The notes below the pieces were generated by a model. It saw nothing but the letters and a program-made list of their open reading frames with translations, searched no databases and had not been told where the DNA came from. 64,000 nt of DNA from Paraflavitalea pollutisoli (GTDB lineage: Bacteria; Bacteroidota; Bacteroidia; Chitinophagales; Chitinophagaceae). This document shows, in pieces, positions 42,301 to 51,510 of the stretch. Position 1 is the first letter of the stretch. Each line of letters starts with the position of its first letter. The stretch spans positions 3,030,202-3,094,201 of the forward strand of contig NZ_JARKMX010000008.1 of NCBI RefSeq assembly GCF_029360705.1. The letters run 5' to 3'. Made by a program: the position numbers and the translations under genes.

Positions 42301-44212
42301 TGCCGCTCTCTCCGACAACAAGGATTATATCTTCGACGTCAAGGGATACTACCAGTTGTTTGACAGCACCAACTCAATCGTACCGCTAGACCTGACCGGT
42401 AATTTCAAAGACACCAAGGTGCATGTGCTGGAAAAATACCTGTCGGGCGTATTCAAAGACATGGATGGCCTGGCAACTGGTCAGCTGCGGGTAACGGGTC
42501 CTACCAACGACCTCAAATACCTGGGTAAGGTGCAGGTACGCAATGCCCAGATGCGGGTCAACTATACGAATGTGTTGTATAAGATTCCCAATGCCACGTT
42601 CGAGTTCAAAGACGACCATATCAATTTCGGCTCCTTTGCGATCAAAGATGAGTTTGGCAATACCGGCACTATCAGCCGCGGCATCCTGAAACATCGTGGA
42701 TTTGATGATCTCGACTTCGATTTTGCGCTCACCAGCAATAAACTGCTGGTACTGGCCACCGATGGCACCAGCAAAGACCCTTTCTTCGGAACGGTGTTTG
42801 CCAAAGTCAACATGACTTTGAAAGACCGGCTGGAGGATATGAAGATGGACATCAAGGGAGAACCTGCCGACAGCTCCAAACTGTACATCCGCTCGGGCGG
42901 ATCGAGCCAGGCGGGCGAAACCAGCAATATTGTGTGGAAGGTTTACGGTCGCGAGATGAAGCAGGACAAATCGTTCCAGGAAACAAACCTGCGGATAAAC
43001 TTCGACGTGGCTGCCAACAACTACCTCAAGATGTTTGTGATCCTCGATGAGCTCACCGGGGACATCATTGAAGCTACAGGTCATGGCAACCTGAAACTGA
43101 CGGCCCGCACCGATGGCGAATTTACCATCAACGGCCGTTACGATATCGACCGTGGTTATTACAATTTCAACTTCCAGTCGTTCCTGCGCAAACCATTTAC
43201 CCTGCGCCAGAATACCGGCAACTATATACAATGGCAAGGTGATCCTTATGGCGCTACGATCAAGATCGATGCAGAATACCTCGCGGAGAATGTTCGTTTC
43301 AGTGACCTGGGACTCGATGCCTTTTCGCTGGCCTCCGGCAGCGATGCCAACTCCGGCATCAACAACAACGTACGCAAATACCGGGGTGAGGTGATCGTGG
43401 TGGCTACCCTAAAGAACAGACTGATGCAGCCCGATATCAGTTTCCAGATCGAGATGCCGCAAAACAGCACCCTGAAGAACGATGCTGATGCGCTCGCCAT
43501 CATCCAGCGTATCCAGAATGATCCCAATGAGCTCAACAAGCAGGTGGCCTTCCTCATCGTGTTCAACGGGTTTGGTCCGCTCTCTACTTCCAACAACCAG
43601 GGCGCGTTGGCCAACCTCGCTTTCGAAGGGGTGGTGATCAACAGCATTTCGGGGGTGCTGTCCAATACACTCAGCAAACAGTTCTCCAATATCTTCCAGA
43701 AGATATTCAATGATAAGAGCATCAAGGTCAACGTCAACGCGCAGATGTACAGTGGTACAAATGTACTGGACAATGTACGACGCAGCGGGTTGAATATCGA
43801 CCGAACCAATGTGAACCTCAACATCGGTAAAAGCTTCCTCGACGAGCGGCTGACCTTTACCTTCGGTAGCGCTCTTGACTTTGGTTTGAGTTCGCAACAG
43901 GTGGCTGCCACGCAAAACCTGCAATTCCTGCCAGATATCACCGCAGAATGGAAAGTGCGGGCAGATGGTAAAGTAGTACTCACGTTCTTCTACCGGGATT
44001 CTTACAACTACACAACGGGTGTGGGAGCCAGACAAAACCGGTCTGGCGCCAGTATCAGTTACCGCCACGACTTCGACCGGCTGGGCGATATTTTCCGCAG
44101 TGAAAGAAAACGGCGGGAAAAAGCCGAAGAGCGTGCCCGCGAAGAAAGGGCGGCACGCGACTCCAGTGCAAAGGCCGATAGTACACAACAAGACTCAGTG
44201 GGCAAAAAATAA
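39359..44212 (+). CDS. TamB/DUF490-like translocation and assembly protein
   Basis: 1617 residues when started at the GTG at 39359. The N-terminus VLLVLIALILLAWMAIQTTPVQ is a membrane anchor followed by WLVHQVTKRLSKDLNTTV, the typical start of Bacteroidota TamB-like proteins. A long run of beta strands makes a periplasm-spanning taco-like groove. The C-terminal DUF490 region includes QVAFLIVFNGFGPL, LNLNIGKSFLDERLTFTFGS and SYRHDFDRLGD, then a charged tail rich in Arg/Glu. Role: lipid transport or outer-membrane protein assembly between the two membranes. The frame continues upstream as LRKFWKISRT from a CTG at 39329, so the true start may be a non-standard codon. No TamA-like gene is adjacent. 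Confidence 0.92.
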   Translation: MLLVLIALILLAWMAIQTTPVQNWLVHQVTKRLSKDLNTTVQIKHVDFALFNKMTLEGMLVEDRQKDTLLYAGAVKVNITDWFFFKDQIELKYIGLQDAVIHLQRKDAVWNYRFIADYFGGGTRDTLTKKSSLNLDLKKVEFDNVALLQRDAWRGEDMHLQLGSLRLDADKLDLQERTIRINQINIDQPVYTISNYKGNRPDSLRPRDIDTVYINDPNNLRWNPGKWDIAVKEMKMVKGIFRSDRESDEPLATWFDENHIKFADINATFSNIVFRQDSIKTSMRLSTKERGGLLVKKLNANLKFHPEGMEFHQLDLETNRSHLHNFFAMRYNSIEDMSDFVTKVRMEADFNDADLDSDDIAFFAPAMRDWKKKIRLSGKIKGPVENLTARKLIIEAGKNTYLNGDISIRGLPSINNTFIDFVANDFRTTYSDAVVIVPQLKDVQQPRIDKLAFLQFRGNFTGFINDFVTYGSIRTNLGTIVSDLNMKFPERGAPSYSGKLRTDSFHLGTFVDVDQIGKISFAGGVYGIGMQANVLNAQIDGDIKALEVRGYTYRDIKVKGTVAKRLFNGELTADDPNLQFQLNGLVDLGKAVPEFNFDANITRADLRNIKLLKDSVEVTGKFRFNFSGNNIDNFLGTARVYEASILKKGKRISFDSLNVESKTMGTNKVITVLSNEFDAALVGQFSIRDLPSSFSTFLHKYYPSYIGEAKTIQSDENFSFVFTTKKVDEYIDFFDKNLSGFNYSTVTGRINTKENMLDLNVEVPQFGYRNIAFYNVALKGVGDLDSLSLENSIADVYINDSLHFPGSTISIRSANDISDIRLNTSASQTLNSANLAARVQTMPQGVRIVFNESNFDINGKNWVIDKNGELVLSKQLVTADGVIIHNADQEIIVTTHPSDIGNTNDIKVEMKKVNIHDFSPYITQTTRFEGLLNANIDIMDPFGKMHVELNGDADQFRLDNDSLGRVQLNANYSQRSGTINFAALSDNKDYIFDVKGYYQLFDSTNSIVPLDLTGNFKDTKVHVLEKYLSGVFKDMDGLATGQLRVTGPTNDLKYLGKVQVRNAQMRVNYTNVLYKIPNATFEFKDDHINFGSFAIKDEFGNTGTISRGILKHRGFDDLDFDFALTSNKLLVLATDGTSKDPFFGTVFAKVNMTLKDRLEDMKMDIKGEPADSSKLYIRSGGSSQAGETSNIVWKVYGREMKQDKSFQETNLRINFDVAANNYLKMFVILDELTGDIIEATGHGNLKLTARTDGEFTINGRYDIDRGYYNFNFQSFLRKPFTLRQNTGNYIQWQGDPYGATIKIDAEYLAENVRFSDLGLDAFSLASGSDANSGINNNVRKYRGEVIVVATLKNRLMQPDISFQIEMPQNSTLKNDADALAIIQRIQNDPNELNKQVAFLIVFNGFGPLSTSNNQGALANLAFEGVVINSISGVLSNTLSKQFSNIFQKIFNDKSIKVNVNAQMYSGTNVLDNVRRSGLNIDRTNVNLNIGKSFLDERLTFTFGSALDFGLSSQQVAATQNLQFLPDITAEWKVRADGKVVLTFFYRDSYNYTTGVGARQNRSGASISYRHDFDRLGDIFRSERKRREKAEERAREERAARDSSAKADSTQQDSVGKK

Positions 44213-44245
44213 ACAAAAAGAGGCTACATCTTTCGATGTAACCTC
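44205..44245 (-). terminator. Terminator of ribBA overlapping the TamB stop
   Basis: Minus strand: GAGGTTACATC, loop GAAA, GATGTAGCCTC (44220-44245) followed by TTTTTGTTTATTTTTTG. The T run overlaps the last codons of the convergent TamB-like gene. Confidence 0.85.
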
Positions 44246-44271
44246 CGGGTATGTTGACGCAAGCTGCTCCT

Positions 44272-45474
44272 CTATCTTTTCAGGATCTCATGACCGAGCT
44301 TATCACGTTTGGTAGTCAGGTATTTTTCGTTGTGCGGGTTGGGACAGATCTCGATGGGCACGGCTTCTACGATCTCCAAACCATAACCCAGTAAGCCAGC
44401 CCGTTTGCGTGGGTTGTTACTCATCAGGCGCAGCTTGGTAATGTCCAGGGCACGCATGATCTGGGCGCCGATACCATAATCTCTTTTATCCATCGGGAAA
44501 CCGAGGTGCAGGTTAGCCTCTACGGTATCGTAGCCATTTTCCTGTAGTTTGTAGGCTTTGAGCTTATTTACCAATCCAATGCCTCTTCCCTCCTGATTCA
44601 TATAGATAATAGCGCCTTTGCCCTCTTTTTCTACCATTTCCATGGCCGTGTGTAGCTGATCGCCACAGTCGCAGCGCATGGAACCCAGTATATCACCGGT
44701 AAAGCAGGAAGAGTGCACCCGCACCAGGATGGGTTCATCGGATTTCCATTCGCCCTTGATGAGGGCCAGGTGTTCCACGCCGGTCAGCTTTTCGCGAAAA
44801 GCGACCAGTTTAAAATGGCCCCACTGGGTAGGCATGTCAACCCGTACCACTTCCTCGATAAGACTGTCTTGCTTGAGGCGATATTCGATCAGGTCCTTTA
44901 TAGAAATAAGCTTAAGGTCAAATTTCTTGGCGATCTCCTGCAGTTCGGGCAGGCGTGCCATGGAGCCGTCTTCATTCATGATCTCGACGAGCACACCAGC
45001 AGGCTCAAATCCGGCCAATTGGGCCAGGTCGATGGTCGCTTCGGTGTGTCCGGCACGGCGCAATACGCCACCAGACTTGGCGCGCAGCGGGAAAATATGG
45101 CCGGGACGGCCAAGATCTTCGGGTTTTGTATTGGGATCGATGAGTGCCTGAATGGTTTTGGCCCGGTCATGGGCCGAGATACCGGTGGTGCACCCGTGGC
45201 CTAGCAAATCGATGGAGACGGTGAAGGCAGTTTCGTGCAGGGCGGTATTGTTGTTGACCATGAGGCCCAGTTTCAGTTCTTCGCAGCGCTCTTCGGGAAG
45301 CGGTGCACAGATCAGGCCGCGACCATGTTTGCTCATGAAATTGATGACCTCGGGGGTTACATTTCTCGCAGCAGCCACAAAATCACCCTCATTCTCACGG
45401 TCTTCATCGTCTACCACAATGACCATTTTCCCGTTTTTGATATCCTCTATCGCACTTTCAATAGAATCGAGCAT
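44272..45474 (-). CDS. ribBA: Bifunctional 3,4-dihydroxy-2-butanone-4-phosphate synthase / GTP cyclohydrolase II
   Basis: 400 residues. Two branches of riboflavin synthesis begin here. The N-terminal half (RibB) has [28 protein letters not shown]-type sequence ([16 protein letters not shown]), [12 protein letters not shown] and [13 protein letters not shown]. The C-terminal half (RibA) has [20 protein letters not shown], the zinc cysteines in [15 protein letters not shown], and [19 protein letters not shown]. The start [15 protein letters not shown] is 17 nt after a clear -7 box. No FMN riboswitch is visible in the leader. Confidence 0.97.
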   Translation of the reverse strand: MLDSIESAIEDIKNGKMVIVVDDEDRENEGDFVAAARNVTPEVINFMSKHGRGLICAPLPEERCEELKLGLMVNNNTALHETAFTVSIDLLGHGCTTGISAHDRAKTIQALIDPNTKPEDLGRPGHIFPLRAKSGGVLRRAGHTEATIDLAQLAGFEPAGVLVEIMNEDGSMARLPELQEIAKKFDLKLISIKDLIEYRLKQDSLIEEVVRVDMPTQWGHFKLVAFREKLTGVEHLALIKGEWKSDEPILVRVHSSCFTGDILGSMRCDCGDQLHTAMEMVEKEGKGAIIYMNQEGRGIGLVNKLKAYKLQENGYDTVEANLHLGFPMDKRDYGIGAQIMRALDITKLRLMSNNPRKRAGLLGYGLEIVEAVPIEICPNPHNEKYLTTKRDKLGHEILKR

Positions 45475-45491
45475 GAAGCAAATATTTGACG

Positions 45492-45521
45492 CAAAGTTAC
45501 TAATTAAGGTACAAGATACAA
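45492..45521 (-). promoter_or_regulatory. ribBA promoter
   Basis: Minus strand: TTG (45519-45521), 19 bp, TAACTTTG (45492-45499), a full match to TAnnTTTG, 17 nt before the ribBA start codon. Confidence 0.75.
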
Positions 45522-46110
45522 GGACTGTGTTGAGGAGCAGCGAAAGCTAAACAATTGATTCATAGCAAGTACAAATCACATCATCACCCTGGCCTGCCAG
45601 CAAATGGCTGTAAACGGCACGTATCTCCCTGCAACAGTTGACGTCCGGTGCACCTGTTGCCGTCCGTCTGGGTAATATAACGTCGGTCAACTACAAAAGG
45701 TTGCTGACCAATAACGGGGAGATAATATTATCGGATTGTGACGAAGCAGCACTTTTGAAAATGATGTTGCCCTTATAGGTGCAACCGAATGAATCAAAGG
45801 TCGATCGCCATGGAGTTTGGGTAGTCTTGTACAGATCATCGCTGTGAATAACCTGTGTATCCAATTTTAACGTTTCCTTCGATTTTCTGCTACATTTGCC
45901 GCAACTTAATGAGCGACTAACCTGGATCCCTGATAACTCTCCACCGATTCCTTATGGCCATATGAGGGACATAATAAAAGGTTTTTTACCCAGAAACCCC
46001 TGACTGTTGCAGTGTTTCAAGGGGGAATTAATTATTTGATAATATTACCCTTACCAGTCAGCGAACGAGTTCATTGTTTCTTTGCGCCCGATAAACATAA
46101 ACACGCATAT
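45522..46110. other. Long intergenic region between ribBA and the receptor gene
   Basis: About 590 bp without a convincing gene. It holds a dyad GCAACAG ... CTGTTGC (45631-45660) centred on GGTGCACC, a perfect 12-bp palindrome GATAATATTATC (45721-45732), and a -7-like box TACATTTG (45891-45898) about 210 nt before the receptor ATG. A long 5' leader or a small RNA is possible. Confidence 0.4.
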
Positions 46111-49100
46111 ATGAGAAGATCAACTAAGATCATTTTCTTTCTTTTGCTGGCAATTGTCAGCTGTATGAACGTGGTGGCCCAGGTCACCACCAGTAGTATA
46201 ACCGGCGTTATCAAAACCGACAAGGGTGAACCGCTGGTAGGTGCTACTGTAACCCTCAAACACGAACCGACAGGATCTGTATTCACGGTTGTTACCAGAG
46301 CCGGTGGCCGCTTCGATGTTGCTAATATTCCTCCCGGTGGTCCTTATTCCGTAAAAGTTTCTTATGTCGGCTATTCCGACTTTACAAAAAGTGACATAAA
46401 CATCCCCCTGGGTGAGCGTTATGACCTGGAAGCTACCATCAGTGCAACAGGTACTGAGCTGCAATCTGTTACGATCAGCGCAGGCCGCAGAAGTACAACG
46501 GTGAAGACTGGTGCTTCTACCAATATCAGCAACCGGCTGGTACAGAATCTGCCCAACGTAAGCCGTAGCCTAACCAACCTGACGCGTATCACGCCCCAGG
46601 CGAACGGTAACAGCTTTGCCGGTATGAACAACCGTTACAACAATATCACCATCGACGGTTCTTTGTTCAACAACAACTTTGGCCGTAGTGGCGACGGTAT
46701 GATCCCCGGTGGCGCTTCTTCCGCCATCTCCATCGATGCGGTTGACCAGGTACAGGTAAACATCGCTCCGTATGATGTACGGCAGTCTGGTTTCGTCGGT
46801 GGCGGTATCAACGCCGTGACCCGCCGTGGTACCAACAACTGGTATGGTACAGTGTACGGTTACTACCGCGACCAGTCGTTTAATGGTAAAAAAGTAAAAG
46901 GAGTTGAGTTTGCCAACCCCGATAGGTCTACCAAGATCTATGGTGCCAGCATCGGCGGCCCCATCATCAAGGATAAACTGTTCTTCTTCGTGAACTACGA
47001 GCAGGAGAAAAGAACACAGCCTGGCCAGACTTTCGTTGCAAAGGATGATGCCGGCAGCACTGGCCCAAATGTAACTGGTGTACTGAAAAGCGACCTCGAC
47101 AACCTGCGCACTTACCTGATCAATACCTATAAATATGATCCAGGTGGCTATCAGGGGTATGATTTCGAAACAGAGAACAAGAAGTTCCTGGGTCGTATCG
47201 ATTGGAATATTAGCTCCAAACACCGCTTGAGCTTGCGCTATACTCAGTCAACTACAGATGACGATGATCAGATCAATGCCTCCAGCGGTCCTATCAACCG
47301 TATCAATAGCAATAGCCGCCGTGGCGGCCGCGCTACCGGTGGCATGGCCTACACGGGTTCCAACTTCAAGAACAACACCCAAGTTAAGTCTGGTGTATTG
47401 GAACTGAACTCTACTTTTAGCACTAAGGTATCTAATCAATTGATCGCTTCTTACACTGATAACCAAATCAAGCGCGATCCCAATAGTACTGCCGCTTTTG
47501 TAGACATCATGCGTGATGCCGACAACGTGTATATTTCGTTAGGTACCGATCTGTTCTCATATCTGAACAACATTAGTGATAAGGCCTTCAACATTGCCGA
47601 CAACGTAACACTGAATCTCGGCAAACACACTGTAACAGCTGGTGCCAGCTTCGAAGCCCTTTCTTTCGCTAACTCCTTTACGAGCGGTGCAGGTCCCAGC
47701 TACTACCGTTACGCTTCATTGAACGACTTTATGACCAATAAAGCACCTGTTCAATTTACTGTGGCTTATGACCCTACCAATCGTCTGGGCATAAAAGTTC
47801 CTGAAGCTAAATTTAACCAGTTGGGCATTTATGCACAAGATGTCTTTTCTCCTATCGAGAAACTCAAGCTGACCTATGGTCTGCGTGTGGACCTTCCTTT
47901 CTATCCCTACGATCCTCCGCGCAACCCCGCACTGGAAGCCGTTACCTTTAAAGATGAAAACGGTAACAACGAAAACTTCGACGTGAGCAAATGGCCCAAA
48001 CAACGTCCGTTGTTCTCTCCCCGTGTTGGTTTCACCTTCGATGTGAAAGGCGACAAATCCCTGATCGTTCGTGGTGGTACCGGCCTCTTCACTGGTCGCA
48101 TTCCTTTCATCTGGTTGGTTAACCAGGTGGGTGACAATGGCGTGATCCGTGCAGCTTACACCGCTACGACTGCTGAACTGGCTAATATCCGTTACAATAC
48201 CGACAGAACAACTTATATCCCCAACCCTGTTCCGCCAGTAGGACAAACCATACCTTCCGGTCGTCCTTCTTACTCTGCTGTTGACAAAGATTTCAAAATG
48301 CCACAGGTATGGAGAAGCAACCTGGCTGTAGATAAACGCTTCGCCGGCAACTTCGTAGCTACGGTAGAAGCCATCTATACCAAGCAGATCAACAATGCTT
48401 ACTTCCGCAACGCCAACCTGGGAGCCACTACAGGCAACCTGTCTGGTGCAGATACCCGCCCTGTATATGCTCAATACCTGAACAACAACATCAACCAGAT
48501 GATCGTGTTGGACAATACCAGCAAGGGGTACAGCTTATCGCTGACTGCCCAGATCCAGAAGTCTTTCTCCAACAACTGGGAAGCTGGTCTGGCTTATACC
48601 TACACAGCAGCTAAGGAAGTAGCCATTGGAAGCAGCGACCAAAGCGCGAGTGGTTTCAACACGAACAACATCATTTTCAATCCCAATAGGCCTGACCTTG
48701 GTCAGTCTAACTATGCGATCCCACATCGCATCGTGGCAAACCTGTCTAAGCGCTTCAACTATTGGGGTGGCAGAACGGCAACCACTGTTGGCCTGTTCTA
48801 CAGTGCACAACCACAAGAACGTTACACTTACCGTTATGGATTTGACCTGAACGGTGATGGTCAATCAAACGATGCCTGGTTTATTCCCAAGGATGGCACT
48901 CAGATCAAGTTCCAGGAAGGTTACTCTGTTACTTCAGGTGGTGTAACCAAGGTTTACACTGCACAACAGCAAAGTGACGCCTTCTTCAGGTTGGTGAACA
49001 ACGACAAATACCTGAGCAAACACAAAGGCGAATACATCGAGAAATATGGCCCCGTATTACCATGGGTACATGGTCTGGATGTGCGCGTATTGCAAGATTT

Positions 49101-49377
49101 CATCCTGAACGCCGGTGGCAAAAAGCACACCCTTCAGTTCAGCGTTGATATCATCAACGCGCTGAACCTAATCAACAACGATTGGGGTTATCGCTACCAA
49201 TATACCACTGGTACATTCCAGGATATGGGTATTCTCGGAAAGGGGTCAACCTGGACAAAAGAAAATCCAGTGTACACACTTAATCCCGACACTGCACCTT
49301 CACAAGGTTACCAGCCCGCTTACACTACCGCCAGCACATGGGGTATCCAACTGGGTCTGCGTTATATCTTCAACTAA
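46111..49377 (+). CDS. Oar-like TonB-dependent outer-membrane receptor
   Basis: 1088 residues from the ATG at 46111 (MRRSTKIIFFLLLAIVSCMNVVAQ, signal peptide). A carboxypeptidase-like regulatory domain follows (TGVIKTDKGEPLVGATVTLK ... PYSVKVSYVGYSDF), then a plug domain (NLTRITPQANGNSFAGMNNR, IDAVDQVQVNIAPYDVRQSG) and a beta barrel ending TWGIQLGLRYIFN, whose terminal Phe-Asn fits outer-membrane insertion. The stretch GGGINAVTRRGTNNWYGTVY is typical of the Oar subgroup. No SusD-like gene is next to it, so it is not a classical polysaccharide uptake pair. Substrate unknown. Confidence 0.94.
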   Translation: MRRSTKIIFFLLLAIVSCMNVVAQVTTSSITGVIKTDKGEPLVGATVTLKHEPTGSVFTVVTRAGGRFDVANIPPGGPYSVKVSYVGYSDFTKSDINIPLGERYDLEATISATGTELQSVTISAGRRSTTVKTGASTNISNRLVQNLPNVSRSLTNLTRITPQANGNSFAGMNNRYNNITIDGSLFNNNFGRSGDGMIPGGASSAISIDAVDQVQVNIAPYDVRQSGFVGGGINAVTRRGTNNWYGTVYGYYRDQSFNGKKVKGVEFANPDRSTKIYGASIGGPIIKDKLFFFVNYEQEKRTQPGQTFVAKDDAGSTGPNVTGVLKSDLDNLRTYLINTYKYDPGGYQGYDFETENKKFLGRIDWNISSKHRLSLRYTQSTTDDDDQINASSGPINRINSNSRRGGRATGGMAYTGSNFKNNTQVKSGVLELNSTFSTKVSNQLIASYTDNQIKRDPNSTAAFVDIMRDADNVYISLGTDLFSYLNNISDKAFNIADNVTLNLGKHTVTAGASFEALSFANSFTSGAGPSYYRYASLNDFMTNKAPVQFTVAYDPTNRLGIKVPEAKFNQLGIYAQDVFSPIEKLKLTYGLRVDLPFYPYDPPRNPALEAVTFKDENGNNENFDVSKWPKQRPLFSPRVGFTFDVKGDKSLIVRGGTGLFTGRIPFIWLVNQVGDNGVIRAAYTATTAELANIRYNTDRTTYIPNPVPPVGQTIPSGRPSYSAVDKDFKMPQVWRSNLAVDKRFAGNFVATVEAIYTKQINNAYFRNANLGATTGNLSGADTRPVYAQYLNNNINQMIVLDNTSKGYSLSLTAQIQKSFSNNWEAGLAYTYTAAKEVAIGSSDQSASGFNTNNIIFNPNRPDLGQSNYAIPHRIVANLSKRFNYWGGRTATTVGLFYSAQPQERYTYRYGFDLNGDGQSNDAWFIPKDGTQIKFQEGYSVTSGGVTKVYTAQQQSDAFFRLVNNDKYLSKHKGEYIEKYGPVLPWVHGLDVRVLQDFILNAGGKKHTLQFSVDIINALNLINNDWGYRYQYTTGTFQDMGILGKGSTWTKENPVYTLNPDTAPSQGYQPAYTTASTWGIQLGLRYIFN

Positions 49378-49397
49378 TAGCAATCGCTATATAACTC

Positions 49398-49435
49398 AAA
49401 AGGCCGTCTTCGATCGAAGGCGGCCTTTTGTTTTG
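49398..49435 (+). terminator. Terminator of the receptor gene
   Basis: AAAAGGCCGTCTTCG / CGAAGGCGGCCTTTT (49398-49412 with 49415-49429, one internal mismatch-like T-G pair), then TGTTTTGAT. A further GC-rich hairpin at 49456-49480 (AAGGGC..GCCCTT) has no T run and may mark the end of the convergent esterase transcript. Confidence 0.85.
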
Positions 49436-49502
49436 ATAGCAGGGTGCTAAACACTAAGGGCCGGCCAACGGCCAGCCCTTCTATCAGAAAATATTGTTGT
49501 TC

Positions 49503-50327
49503 TTACTCCTCCCCCGGTCCTCTCCATCCCCATTTCAGGAAAGTCGGCAAAGCCTTGGCCCAGGTAGGTACATCATGCTTGCCCTTGGGCAATTGCAGGT
49601 AATACATGTCCCGCAGGTCTTTGTATCCCTTCAGCAGCAATTCGCGCATCAGGTCGATGGTATCGTCGATAGAATCAATGACGCCATTGCGGTTGCGGTC
49701 TTCCGTCTCATCGAGTAATCCACACTGAAAGAAGAATTTCTGTCCAGGGTGATAATCCCCTTCCCGCACCTGCACGTGCATCATGCGGTGTTTATTGCCA
49801 TTGTAATCCCGGGCATCCTTGTCTTTGGAGCGCCACCACAGCGACCCGGAGAACACGCCTACCTTAGTAAACACCTCCGGATGGTTCCACACCATATCCA
49901 TGGCACTCAGTCCACCCAGCGAAAAGCCTGCGTAGGCCCTGTCGCGGAAAGCGGTAGCGTTGACATGTCCATAAATAAAAGGCAACAGTTCTTCCAATAC
50001 AAAGCGCTGATAGGCAGCTCCTTTGGCGCCACGGCCCATATAATCGGGACCAATGGCCATGCCGTATTCATGCAGGCGGTCTTCACCGCAATGAATGCCG
50101 GCGACGAGCAAAGGGGTTATTTGGCTGGTTTCGGACAGGTAACCAAGCATCTTATCAAATCCCATGGCCTCCAGGTCCTGTCCGTCGTTGACGAGCAACA
50201 AACTGGTTTCCTCAGGTCGGGTGGCGGGGTGGGTTCGATACAAATTCACGGTTACGGTACGTCCCAGCAAATCAGATGGCAAGGCAACGGTCTCAACCAA
50301 GATGCCGGTACTAGTCTCAATGTGCAT
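49503..50327 (-). CDS. Esterase D-like alpha/beta hydrolase with a Ca-loop-like insert
   Basis: 274 residues from the ATG at 50327 (MHIETSTGILVETVALPSDL); no signal peptide. The nucleophile is Ser136 in YAGFSLGGLSAM, the acid is probably in GLLDETEDRN and His251 in KGKHDVPTW completes the triad. The overall layout matches the putative-esterase/enterochelin-esterase family. Between the last strands is DRNRNGVIDSIDD (about 210-222), an EF-hand-like Asp/Asn loop. It is divergent from the ATP-grasp gene, with a shared promoter region, and may release or process the product of that cluster. Confidence 0.88.
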   Translation of the reverse strand: MHIETSTGILVETVALPSDLLGRTVTVNLYRTHPATRPEETSLLLVNDGQDLEAMGFDKMLGYLSETSQITPLLVAGIHCGEDRLHEYGMAIGPDYMGRGAKGAAYQRFVLEELLPFIYGHVNATAFRDRAYAGFSLGGLSAMDMVWNHPEVFTKVGVFSGSLWWRSKDKDARDYNGNKHRMMHVQVREGDYHPGQKFFFQCGLLDETEDRNRNGVIDSIDDTIDLMRELLLKGYKDLRDMYYLQLPKGKHDVPTWAKALPTFLKWGWRGPGEE

Positions 50328-50356
50328 ATGGCCGCAAAAGTAGGGATTTTCACAAA

Positions 50357-50388
50357 TTTGGTATTTCCCCGGCATTCAGATAAATTTG
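50357..50388 (+). promoter_or_regulatory. Promoter of the ATP-grasp/GCS2 operon
   Basis: TTTG (50357-50360), exactly 20 bp, TAAATTTG (50381-50388): a full match to the Bacteroidota consensus. It predicts a leader of about 130 nt before the ATP-grasp gene. A minus-strand -7 box TACTTTTG (50335-50342) for the esterase lies within 15 bp, so the two promoters are packed back to back. Confidence 0.75.
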
Positions 50389-50523
50389 GTTGCAACTCTC
50401 ACAATCCTCCTAGATCATTAAAAACGAGCGCATATGATAGCCCGGGCACAACGTTCTGAAGGTCAATTTGGCGTCCGCCAGCAGTCATTATCGCTCATTT
50501 AATCATAAAAAACTCAGGACAGC

Positions 50524-51477
50524 ATGAAAAAGATCGGCATTCTTTTCGGTAAGGAAAGGTCCTTCCCCATGGCTTTTGTGGAAAGGATCAACAGCAAGGG
50601 GATCAACGATATCGTCGCCGAACCGGTACACATCGACAAAGTGATCCAGGGAGCCGCCGATGAATATGCCGTCATCGTAGACCGCATTTCGCAGGATGTG
50701 CCTTTTTACCGGGCTTTTCTGAAAAATGCCGCCATCTGTGGTACCGCCGTCATCAACAACCCCTTCTGGTGGAGTGCCGATGAGAAATTTTTCAACAACT
50801 GCCTCGCCGTGAAGATCGGGGTGCCTGTTCCTAAAACCGTCATCCTCCCCTCTTTTGAACTACCACCCGATACCACCGACCAGTCGTTCAGCAACCTGAA
50901 TTACCCGCTCGATTGGGAATCGATCTTCAACTACGTCGGATTTCCCGCATACATGAAACCCTTCGCAGGAGGTGGCTGGAAGAACGTGTACAAGCTGCAC
51001 AACATGGATGAGTTTTACCAACGGCATACAGAAACCGGTCAGCTGGTCATGTTGCTGCAGGAAGAGATCATCTTCACCGAATATTACCGTTGCTATTGCA
51101 TTGGGGGCAAGCATGTACGCATCATGCCCTATGAGCCACGCAACCCACATCACCTGCGCTACACCAGCGATTTCCACCCCACGCCCGAAAGGCTGCAACA
51201 GATGGAAGACATCGTCTTGCGCATCAACCAGTACCTGGGCTACGATTTCAATACCGTAGAGCTGGCCATACGGGACGGCATCCCCTACGCGATCGACTTC
51301 TGCAATCCGGCGCCGGATGCCGACCTGCCGAGTGTAGGAGAAGACAATTTCAACTGGGTGGTGGAAACGGCCGCCAACTATGCCATCGAAAGGGCACTGA
51401 CACAGCAGCCCGGCCGTGATAACCTGACCTGGGGCGAATACATTAAACACAGCGCGGCCAAAACACCCCTTGTGTGA
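50524..51477 (+). CDS. RimK-like ATP-grasp ligase
   Basis: 317 residues, cytosolic. It starts MKKIGILFGKERSFPMAFVE. The ATP-grasp core is readable: Lys145 in PAYMKPFAGGGWKNVYKL with the glycine-rich loop (149-151), the adenine-hinge region VMLLQEEI (about 175-182), and the metal-binding IDFCNPAPDAD (about 257-267) with the Asp and Asn typical of the family. Such enzymes join a carboxylate to an amine through an acyl phosphate. It is 33 nt before a GCS2 ligase gene in the same operon, so both probably act on one molecule. Substrates unknown. Confidence 0.88.
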   Translation: MKKIGILFGKERSFPMAFVERINSKGINDIVAEPVHIDKVIQGAADEYAVIVDRISQDVPFYRAFLKNAAICGTAVINNPFWWSADEKFFNNCLAVKIGVPVPKTVILPSFELPPDTTDQSFSNLNYPLDWESIFNYVGFPAYMKPFAGGGWKNVYKLHNMDEFYQRHTETGQLVMLLQEEIIFTEYYRCYCIGGKHVRIMPYEPRNPHHLRYTSDFHPTPERLQQMEDIVLRINQYLGYDFNTVELAIRDGIPYAIDFCNPAPDADLPSVGEDNFNWVVETAANYAIERALTQQPGRDNLTWGEYIKHSAAKTPLV

Positions 51478-51510
51478 TAATACGCTCCCACCAAACATTC
51501 AATCTAATCA

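Noticed and set aside
45475-45600. FMN riboswitch upstream of ribBA
   Set aside because: Expected from gene function, but none of the conserved RFN segments is present and the promoter lies only 17 nt before the start codon.
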